Positions 1 through 11,300 of a DNA stretch of 64,000 nucleotides are shown here, piece by piece. This DNA comes from Amyelois transitella (lineage: Eukaryota > Arthropoda > Insecta > Lepidoptera > Pyralidae): NCBI RefSeq assembly GCF_032362555.1, contig NC_083519.1:9875501-9939500 (forward strand), written 5' to 3'. The position numbers and the translations under genes are program-made. The first letter of the stretch is position 1. Every line of letters begins with the position of its first letter. The notes under the pieces were generated by a model that made no database searches, had not been told where the DNA came from, and saw only the letters and a list, made by a program, of their open reading frames with translations.

Positions 1-255
1 GAATCGCTTTGCTTGAAAGTCATTCTTCTTCCTCCTGGCTTTAGTCCCGGTTGCATCCTCACCAATCTGGAGAGGAGCCCGGGGTATGCCTTTGACCATG
101 GATCCTGGATTGGGTGAGTCAGGTTTTTAAACAAAGCGACTCCTATCTGACCTCCGCAACTTATGAAGGTAAACATAACCCGTATTGGATCGATCATGGT
201 TACACGTCCAGTTGCCTGAATGTGTAGGTTTCCTCAAGATGTTTTCCTTCACCGT
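1..255 (-). repeat. SINE-G copy lacking its tRNA-like head
   Basis: Read on the minus strand, this is the body of the same repeat that is complete at 39990-40345 and 48674-49005. It includes the shared blocks CTCCTCCTGGCTTTAGTCCC and GACCTCCGCAAC. The tRNA-derived head is missing, so the copy is truncated at about 255. The other end runs into the window edge. Confidence 0.75.
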
Positions 256-1627
256 AAAAGAATCGGTTAGTATTCAAACTAATGTACATAAATTTGGAAT
301 AACTTGAAAATCAACATCTCAAACGGGTATTTATAATTTTATTTTTTGAGTTAAAGTTAAGTATAAAAATAAACATAAAATGAATCATTTTACCTAACTA
401 AGATTAAGAATTGAATTTGGCAATTTTAGTTATAATACAAAATAAAGTTGAAAGCGTCTCAAAATGTTTACTTGACAGCTAGACTTGACGAGAGTAAAAA
501 AAAATATATATATTTTATTTTTGATAATGCATTTCTTACTTTGAAACTAAACAATAGAATTTATTTTAGAACCAACTCAATCGAACAGCTGCTTGAGATC
601 ATCAAAAGACGTGATTGTGAATTAACAATATTACAGTCAAGATAATTCAGAGGCTGGAACTTATTTTAATAAACTTTGTATTGGATTTAGAAATTGGATT
701 ATATAACTTTACATCTAGATTTTTATTTGTATTATCAAACCATGAAAACATATCTGAGATCTAATCGCATTACTTTCAACGCAATAGTTCTTGTGTAATG
801 CGAGTGAAAACATACAGACAGACATATAGAAATACTTAAAAATCACATTTTTAGCTACTCTTGGTCGATCGCCCATAATGTCCATATCGATTTTTTGATT
901 ATGTCTTTAATGGACAGACATCAGTCAGTTTCAATTGTATTATCCGTATAGACGGATGTATGAGTTAAAAAACAAAACCCCTCTTCTACCTCCAGGGTTA
1001 ATTCATTATCATGAACAAGATCATTGACCTGACAGGAGTTTGATCTAAGTGCCCTTGCGTGATGTTGAACGCAATTCGGTAGGTATACTTGATTCGTGTA
1101 GCCAACACTTCCGCTTTGACAGTGAATTTAAATAATTAAAAAGTTAATTTGGCAATGTGGATATGAGAAATAAAAAAAAAAACAAAAAGAAACAGTAATA
1201 ATAAAACCATTTAAAATATTCTTAAACTTACAATTTGGTTTACAGTTTTTTCGATGCAAAATCAGATATTAGTTTTTCTAATTGTACAGGTTAAGAGTAC
1301 TATTTGTAATCTTGCTAAAAAAGTCTAAGTTAATGAAGAATTTTGACCAAAAAAAATAATACTCATTCCGTGAAGGAAATCACTAAAATGATCACTTAGC
1401 TCTCAAAAATCGTTGGGACAGTCTTCAGAGGAGAGGAATGGAGCATTTAAAGGGGGAAGGAAAAGGGCTAGACGAACATAAATACATATAGTCACATCTA
1501 TATCTCTTGGGGGGGAAATAGAGCCGAAAATCTTGAAAAGCTTGAAAGGCCTCTTTGTTTTAATTATTTCTTTGCAATGTTATAAATCTTCTCTGATAAT
1601 ATATGTTAAATGATAACTTGTAACATA
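256..1627. other. AT-rich intergenic or intronic DNA, nothing recognised
   Basis: This stretch has homopolymer runs and short open frames only. No splice-bounded reading frame, RNA fold or repeat shared with the rest of the window was seen. It probably lies in an intron of the GPCR gene whose 3' exons follow, because the TM6 part of that receptor is not found here. Confidence 0.5.
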
Positions 1628-1747
1628 TAATCCCGTCTGTATCCCTTGCGGTGTAGACAGAGCCAACAAACAAAAAAAAACCGAAAGGCCACGTTCAGCT
1701 GTATGGCTAAATGATAGAATCGAAATTCAAATAGTGACAGGTTTCTG
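1628..1747 (-). repeat. SINE-A fragment
   Basis: The tail-proximal half of SINE-A on the minus strand (GGTGTAGACAGAGCCAAC, GGCCACGTTCAGCTGTATGG, AATAGTGACAGG). It is interrupted by a short A-rich insertion where the usual AGTCTTGAAAAGACTGA stem would be. Confidence 0.8.
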
Positions 1748-2129
1748 TGAAAGATGAAGTCTCTGAGAATGTGGCGTGATTTTTTTAATGTATATTTATG
1801 TGATACAGTTATAGTCTATAACCAGCCGAAGTCAATAGTTGGCAACACTGGTAATTACAGCGATGGCGTCTGATTTATTCAGCGACACCAAGGCCCGCCA
1901 TCACGGGACACCCCCTAATTTCATCCCTAAGACTGTTGACCTCGAAATCAGGGATTTTTTGGGTCACAAACATAGACATAGATGTTGTTAGATACCGCGT
2001 CAGATAGATATGTGCGGAAATCAAGAGGGTAGAGATTTATTCGCTTTTCCCTTTATATTCGCGGATTTTTATTTGTAAAGTGAAAAGAAGTGTAGAATTA
2101 AGAAGAAGAAGAATACATACATACTCGTA

Positions 2130-2249
2130 TACATGAAGAGAGTTATGAATGTGGATGAAGCGAAGGAAGTATGCATAGATCGTGGCAAGTGGAAAGATGT
2201 AGTCTCTGCCTACCACTCCGGGAAAAAGGCGTGATTTTATGTATGTAGT
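2130..2249 (+). repeat. LINE-B 3' end
   Basis: The translation gives the terminal LINE-B peptide [12 protein letters not shown]...KWKDVVSAYHSGKKA followed by the stop and TTTTATGTATGT. Only the last 40 or so codons are present. It ends 60 bp upstream of the first GPCR exon in the window. Confidence 0.85.
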
Positions 2250-2308
2250 TATAAATTTTTTTGTTGGATTTATGCAATATTTACTTAACATATAATGAAA
2301 TCGTCCAG

Positions 2309-5300
2309 GTATATGTTGGACTGGCAGTCGGCTGCCCACGTCTCGGCGAGGGTCCAAGATCTGTTTTTCATCATGGCCGTCTCCAACTCCTGCATGGACC
2401 CGCTGGTCTACGGCTCCTACACCTTGGATCCACGGACCTTCACGAGGACAGCTAGGAAGATCTTCTGCATACACGCCAGCCCTTCGGAAATTCCAGGTGA
2501 GCAGAATAAAAAAAAATAAAAAATTAATAAAATGTTTTTATTTCAGATTTGCATCCAGAGTGTTAGTAACCATTGAAGAAATACATATAATCACGTCTAT
2601 ATTCCTTGCAAAGGACTGTCGTTTCCATCAGAAGTAGTTAAATTAATACGTTATAGGGTTGATTTATATGTAAAAAATATGTGAATCATGCAAATAAATT
2701 ATTCTATTCTATACCGAAAATCTATTCTTCTCATATGCCGTGTGGTTCCCGGCACCAGAATAGAAAATAGAATAAGATCACTCTATCTTTTTCCCATGCA
2801 TGTCGTAAAAGGCGACTAAGGGGTATGCTTATAAACTTAAGATTCTTCTTTAAGGCGACCGCCTAGCAACCTGTCACTTATATGAATCTCAATTCTATCA
2901 GTAAACCAAACAGCTGAACGTGGCCTATCAGTATTTTCAAGATTGTTGGCTCTGTCTGCTCCGCAAGGGATATAGACGTCACTATATGTATGTACGTATG
3001 CACAGGTACAAAATTCAGTGTGCAATTCAGAATAGGACAACTCCATCTTTTTTGTATTGATGCCGTAAAAAGCGACTAAGGGAATAGGCATTATGTAACC
3101 AAGATCCAATAATAGTAGGTAAGGTTTCCCCTGCAAAGGTTGCGGAGGTCAGGCGGGAGTCGCTTCGTGTAAAACCCTGACTAACCTGAATATACATATA
3201 TGAACTAATATTCAATATATCGCAACGCATAATTCATTTCCGATACAAGAACTTGTTATGATAACGTAGGCATCCACTAACGATGTATTTATGGAAATTC
3301 TCACAAACTTTCGCGCAAGAATTATATCCTTACACTAGCTGTGCCCGCGACTTCGTCCGCGTGGATTTGTTATTTCGGGCATCATTGAACCGGATGAATA
3401 ATTTTCCCCGTTTTTTTTCATATTTTCCATTATTTCTTCTTTCCTTACAGTTTCAGCGTGGTGTTATATAGCCAAAAGAATTCCTTGATAAATGATTTAT
3501 TCAACACAAAAATAATTTTTCAATTCGAACCAGTATTTCCTGAGATTAGCGCGTTCAAACAAACAAACTCTTCAGCTTTATAATATTAGTATAGATACAC
3601 ACATAACATAAAATCACGCCTCTTTCCCAGAGTGGTAGGCAGAGACTACATCTTTCTACTTGCCACGATCCCTGCACGCTTCTTTCTCTAATAATAATAA
3701 ATAAAAAAATAAAAATAAATTTATTGATAGTTTCTTAAACTACTTACGCTAAAGTACATGGTTAATGTAAACAGCGCCAAATCCGCATGCTCCACAAATC
3801 AGCAACCCGCGATTGAGCTAGGAACTAACCTGTGATTACAATTCACGTGAGGCGTCATGAGGGGCCTACGGAAGTGGCTTATTAAAGAAACAATTGAAAA
3901 GAATACAGATATGTTTGATTCAGTAATTCCCAAACTAGAAATTTTCTGTATTTTGGGAATTTGTAGAAATTAGTCTGTTGACACCATATTTTGTATTTTA
4001 GAAAATAAGAATAAAAATCTTATTTCTACATAAATATATGCTCTCTACCGTCATTAAAAGGAAAATAAAAGAAAAAGAAAATGTCACAAGTGCCCATTTA
4101 CAACTCAATATATTCGCATGCATGTATTGTATATGTATATTTATTTATATTTATTTTTGAAGTTTATTTTTGAAATAGCTCATAAGTTAGATAAGGTCTT
4201 CTGTTTTGGTATAATCTAGTGTTAATAACCATTGTTTAATTTTCTCTTTAATTATTCTTTTAGAATTGGGATATATATTTAATATCTTATTAACTTTATT
4301 ATATATGCAGCATCCAAACACTTTAAAGTGCCGAGATGCAAAAACTGTTCTGTGGATGGGGGTAGCGCACACGAGATCCGATCTGCGTCTCCGCTCATAT
4401 ATAGTCGGGTCATATGGCAATTGTGTGTGTTTCCTTTGAAGGGTCATCATAATATAGATCTGTCTTACTGTTAGCACTGATGTATCGGCATAAAGTTTTG
4501 TAGAGGGATACCGATAAGGTTTTCTTGTCATAACCTTAAGAACGGCTCTTTGAGCTCTTTCCAACGGCATAATCGTGGTCTTGGCTGCACCACCCCATGC
4601 AGTAATACAGTATGCTAATAAGGACTTACAAAGTGCATTATAAACTAGCTTTAGTGTATCCAGGTCTGCGCATTTATTTAGGTTTTTAAAAATGTATATG
4701 AGTTTTCTTATTTTTGGGACTAAAGCTTTAATATGCTGTTTCCATGTTAAGAAATTATCGATTTGAACCCCCAAATACCTAACAGTACACGATCTAGTTA
4801 AAGGCAGACAGGTACAGTTTGAGAAATTATCCCCACAAGTATGCGCTTTGATACTGTATTCGTTTTCTGGAGGCAAAGTGGACGAGTTTATCGCAAAGGT
4901 TATATAATTTGTTTTGGTTGAATTTAGGGTTAGTAAGTTTGAGTCTAGCCAAGATATGATCTGGGATAATGATTTTTCAGCACGCTCAAAAGCTGTCGGC
5001 CAATTTGGAGCTTTAACGATCATAGCAGTGTCGTCTGCGTAAACGAAAATCTGGCAATGAGGGATGTGAAGCTTACATAGATCATTTATGTATATGAGAA
5101 ACAAGGTTGGGCCAAGAATAGATCCCTGCGGGACACCAAATACAAGTCTTCGCTCATCACTTACCACCCCATCTATCTTTACACATTGAGTGCGATTTTG
5201 TAGGTAGTCCTCGAAAATTGAGAGGGGAAGACCGCGAATACCAATGCTTTCTAATTTTGTTACAAGCAAGGGAATCGAAACGGTGTCAAAGGCTTTGGAT

Positions 5301-8300
5301 AGATCCAAGAACATACCAATACATCGGTGTTTACCATCCAATGCCTCAACAATCGTTTCGAGTAATGAATTGACTGCATCTTCTGTACTAATACCCCTCC
5401 TAAAACCAAACTGATTTTTTGCTAGAATATTTTTTGACTCCAAATAGTTTATCAGCCTATTGTTTAAAATCCTTTCTAAAATTTTAGAGAGAGCAGTTAG
5501 AACCGATATGGGTCTATAATTGGACACATCATCTTTATTTCCAGACTTATAGATTGGATGCACTAAAGCTTTCTTAAAAGCATCAGGAAATTTGCCAGTA
5601 GATATCGCTAATTGACAAATGTGGGTAAGCAAGGGAACAAAAACTAGTTTCGATGTCTGCAAAATACGTGCAGATATACCATCCCAGCCAATAGCGCAGT
5701 CACTGCGGAGACTTGTTATTATCGCATCTATTTCGTGTTCATCGACATCATAGAAAACCATTGAGCTTGGCTCAGGATGAGACTTCACCGTTGGGCTGTT
5801 GGGGGGCTGTCGGTTTTGTATAGCACACGCCAAGGATTTACCAACGTCCACAAAAAACTCATTGACCAGATTTACCGATGTTTTTTGATTAGGATGCAGA
5901 TTTAAAAGGGATTTTGCATCGGATATCGAAGGTTTTACATTAGCTATTGTCTTTATAACACTCCAGGTAGATTTTGAATTATTTTTAGCATTATTTAATA
6001 ATTGTTTATGATATGTGCGTTTAATATTTTGAAGAAGCTTGTTTATAAAATTCCTATATCGTGTGTATGTTGTTTTGAGTATAAGATTATCGGGATCTCG
6101 CTGTAACTTCCGGTGCATTTTATCGCGGTTTCGGATACAACGAAGGAGGCCAGGGGTTATCCAAGGCTTTATATTTATTTTGCTGCGTGGAACTTTCACT
6201 GTACATGTATTATTTTTTATTATATCTGATGTAGTAGAAATTAAATTATTTACCGCCAAATTTACATCCTGTGTCGAGTAAATATGAGAAAAATCCGTGT
6301 TTATTATAGTACGATGGATATTTTCGTAATCTATTTTAGTTTTTGTATTTAATGAGCCTACAGGTTTTTTCTTGAGATTCGCTATTAGGAACGTAGGTTT
6401 GTGATCCGTTATATGCGTGTCAAGAACCAAAGTCGTAGAGAGCAACTTGGATTTCAGCATCACATGATCGTAACATTTATCACCTCTTGTCACAAACGTG
6501 TGAGTTGGTAGGAGACCATGAGTTGCATTTAAATCCAGATATTCATTTGCATACGAATCCTCGTTATCCAATTTTATATCTATATTTAAGTCTCCCACCA
6601 TACTTAAAACTTGAAAATTTGGTAAGGACATGAACAAGTAATTAAGACTATTCAAGAAGGTGTCGATATTTTGATAAGATGGTGAACGGTACACAGCTAC
6701 CAATGCAAAGGACTTTCCAATCTCACATACCAAACAATCAGCTTCTTTTATGCAATTTGGCTCATATACTTTGCAATTAATATTATTTTTAACAAATATT
6801 ACTACGCCACTGTTTTGATTGGCATTTTTAAGAGTGTTATGGCTGTTATATCCAGGAATCTGTGGCAAGAAAGGAGCCTTAGATAACCAACATTCACTGA
6901 GAACGAGAATGTCATCTCTTCATCCACATTCATAATTATATCCGTGCTAACTTTCACCCATAACTTCACCTGTGGGAATTTAAACACCATTCACAAAAAG
7001 CGACAAATTAAGCGCCAGCTATAAAATAATACAGTTTTTGCAAATCCCAATGGCAAGTATAGTTTTTACCTGAATGAAAGGTACTCTTTGTTCTTATTCA
7101 GACTCATAATTATATAGACGTTATATTTACATACATATGTATATACATACATAAATCACGCCTCTGTCCCGGAAGGCAGAGACAACATCTTTCCACTTGC
7201 TACGATCTCTGCAAACTTCTTTCGTTTCATCCACATTCATAACTCTCTTCATGCAAGCTCGTCGGTTTCGGTGATATTTCAAGAAAATTACTTCAGTAGA
7301 CAGCTCGAGAAGTGGTAACAAACAAACAAATAAACTCACTTTCGCATTTATTATATTAGTTTGGAATACGCAACTATTGTAACTAGCTTTGGCCTGCAGC
7401 TTCTCCGCCGTTATTTAAGTTGACGCCGTGTTAAACTAACTAACAAGATCACTAACTAACTAGGTACTTACAATGATGCCGTTTCGTATGCGCCAATAAT
7501 TTTGGTGGTCCAATTTAAAAATTTAATTCAAACAATTATCTAATTAACAAATTATTTATAATGCCGTCTGGTTCCCGGCACCAATAAAAAAAAAGAATAA
7601 GACGACTCCATCCCGTTCCCATGGATGTCGTAAAAGTCGACTAAGGGATAGGCTCTTGGGATTCTTCTTTTAGGCGATGGGCTAGCAACCTGTCATTATT
7701 TGAATCACAATTCTATCATCAAGCCAAAAAGCTGAAGGTGGCCTATCAGTATTTTGAAGACCGTGGGCTCTGTCTACCCCACAAGGGATATAGACGTGAA
7801 TATATGTATGTATGTATTTATAGTATGAATTACTATTGTCATTATTAATTCTTTAGTACTTGCTTTATTTAAGAAATGTATTTTTCAACAAAAGGACTTG
7901 TCAGGATTGGTAACTTTTATTTTAGTTACTTCAGTAATCGGACTATACTTTCATATTCTATTTATACTTATTTAATTAAGAAAACGTGTAAATAACACAT
8001 AATTTTAAGAACAACGAAAGATTATTATTTTTTTTAAAGTTTAGTATTATTTGTCTGTTTGTGATTGTCTTCTCGGAATGTATATAGGTAATGAATTCAT
8101 CTCCTAAAAATATCACGTATAACGTAAACTTAGCACGTACTCTGTAGAAGGACATAGTATCTTTCATCCCGGTAAAAGCAATAGTTCTCGTGGGATTTGC
8201 GCAACACCTGTATTCTTTTGGGGGTGGCGTTTGATTCTTTGCTTTTTGTACCTTAATATCATAACGTAAATATCCCTTGTGGGGTAGACAGAGCCAACAG

Positions 8301-11300
8301 TCTTGAAAAGACAGATAGGCCACGTTCAACTGTATGGCTCAATCATCATGGCCAGCCCATCGCCTAAAAAAGAATCCCAAGTTTGTAAGCCGATCCCTTA
8401 GTCGCTTTTTACGACATCCATGGGAAAGAGATGGAGTGGTCCTATTCTTTTTTGTTTTGGTGCCGGGAACCACACGGCACCTTTTTGCTTTTTGTTGGTT
8501 TTTGTAGATGGCGTTAAATCCGAAGCTGCAAATAAAAGCTAGTACTTCATACAAAATAATAGAGTACCGAGCATTCGGGTATCTAAATAACTTCAAACAA
8601 AGTTCTTAAAGACTTAGCCGAAACAAAATGCCAACTTTATTGTATGTGACATCTTCCAAATAAGTTGGAAGTTATCACTCAGCTATTTTTGTTTGTGATA
8701 TTTTTACCACCGTCAGAAAAAATGGTTCTCAAATCGATTTTTGTTTAACCTAAACTGAAATAGAAAAGGTTCATTGGACAGAATACGAAACAAGATTTTG
8801 TAATGGCGCCGTGTAGGTTCCGTCACTTTTGAGTAAAGACAATCCATCTCGTTGCTGTGGGAGATGACTAAGGGGACGAACTTTTTTAATTTACGCAATA
8901 ATTACATCGCGAGGAGACCGTTACTGAACTAACTCCATGCATCACCGTTATTCAGTTAGGTTTTAGACGGACGTCGTTTCGTTCGAAACCTGACTTACCC
9001 TATCCAGGATCCATGGTTAAAGGCTCCCGGGCTCCTGTCTAAAGTGGTGAGGATGCAACCGCGGGACTAAAGCCAGGAGGAAGAAAAGGATATATAATAT
9101 CACGCCTCTCACCCGGACGGGTAGGCAGAGACTACGTCTTTCCACTAGTCACGATCCCTGCATACTTCAATTTTGATCGTAAATCCAGATATTTCTATTG
9201 AGCAAAAAAAAATACGAATAGTGCGCCCTAACCAAAGACAATTTCTTTCTTGTTTTACTCTATGGTTTTTATAGACCCATCCATCACTGTAAGAATAAGG
9301 ATATATTGAAAATACTTTATCTCTATTTAGAATACATCAATTTCCAATATGGACGCCATTTGTTTCTCTTCTTTTGTGTTTCGTTTAAGTGAAATGACCT
9401 TTTTGATTTATACTATCGAAAAATGGCAAAAAATATGGCGGGTCGGTAACATACAAATTACAGGGGTTGGCTGAATAATTGTCTGCTGGTTCGATTCAAA
9501 TAAAAAATAAATAATTCTATTTTTAAACTTGAATTGGGTTTTAGTGTATTTTTTACTGTACTTTTTTTTAAATGACTTTATATTCTAACAACTTTTTTAA
9601 AAAGACAAAACTATAATCGTGGTACCTATTTCATTGTTAAAGAAAAATGTTACAAACTCTAATGACCAGACAAGTTTTAAATAAATGACGAACTGAATAA
9701 ATTCAAATAAATACCTATGTATGTTTTTTATAAAGTTGATCATTCATAGTTTAATTTCTATAAAATACAATTCGCGAGCAAACAAATCTGCAACCATTAC
9801 ATTATTTTTATTGCACATTACTAGCACGTTATGCAGTGAATGTGTTGGGCATTATCCCAAATCATGGCTTACACATCCATTTGAAAAGAAGTGGGTTTAT
9901 TTTCACAACCGTTCGAGAGCAGAATTTTAATGGCATAAAGCGTTCGCCACGAATGGAATGGAATAATTTATTTTCAAAACTGGATACAAGGTTTCACTTA
10001 TTGACGTCACATCATTTAAATCTAATTATAACTACTAGGTACCGCATCCAAAGCGCATGTGCAGAAGAAGCGGCGGAACAAACTACACTGCAGCATTTTC
10101 ATCGAACGTCAATTTACAAATATGTATAGATCTCTTAAATCGTGGACGGATGCACATTGTCTACATAAAAAAAAAGAATGAATGTAGAACTAATTACATC
10201 AAAACGATGCAGTTATTCACATTTTTTTTGTGTGTGAGAATAGTAATTTCGTAATAAGAATCCGACTTGTTACAAATTAACTTCCCTGAATGTGTAATGT
10301 TGTAACTTGGACAAAGACGCGCGTAGAAATAAGTAATTAAACACGAGTATTGTACGGTGGATTCGGAAGATAGATGAGCTACGTCGCTTTGATTGGTGCG
10401 TGAAGTCGCACAGGTATCTTCTGAGCCGTGTGTACTATCTATACTAATACTAATCTATACTAATATTATAAAGCTGAAGAGTTTGTTTGTTTGAACGCGC
10501 TAATCTCAGGAAGTACTGGTTGGAATTGAAAAATTCTTTTTGCGTTGAATAGACCATTTATCGAGGAATGCTTTAGGCTATATAACATCACGCTGCAACT
10601 ATAAGGAGCAAAGAAATAATGGAATATGTGAAAAAACGGGGAAAATTATTCATCTTTGAGAGCTTCAATGACGCCCAAAATAACTATTCCACGCGGATGA
10701 ATTCGCGGGCACAGCTAGTTTAAAATAAACTTTATTCCACAGGTATATCAGGTCCGCACATGTCAAAAACTAGACCTCCAGTCTCGGACACTATCCTTCG
10801 GGATCAGGTGAGTTTATAAATAAATGTGTTTTTTTAAAGGTGTAAATATTTAGTAGGTTCTTTTTATAACTCATCTATACTAATATTATAAAGCTGAAGA
10901 GTTTGTTCGTTTGTTTGAACGGGCTAATCTCAGGAACGACTGGTTCGAATTGAAAAATTCTTTTTGTTTATCGAGGAAGGCTATGTAACATCACGCTGCA
11001 ACTTTTAGGAGCGAAGAAATAATTGAATATGTGAAAAAAACAACGGGGTACATTATTCATCCGTGAGGGCTTCAATGATTCCCAAAATAACCATTCCACG
11101 CGGACGAAGTCGCGGGCACAGCTAATTTTGTATAGGTACATTAACTCCCGTTAGAATTTGTATCTACATTATCCCTTTTTGTAAAGAAAATTCCCGTTAC
11201 AATTTATATATCTAAAACAACGGCTCATTTTGTACAGACAAACTCTTGTTGCAATTTATTATACGTATATTGTTCATGCATGGTAGGTTTTGACCTTTTG

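Noticed and set aside
4187..6919. An independent host gene of about 900 codons
   Set aside because: Endonuclease and reverse-transcriptase motifs identify it as a LINE. There is no start codon and the 5' end is truncated.
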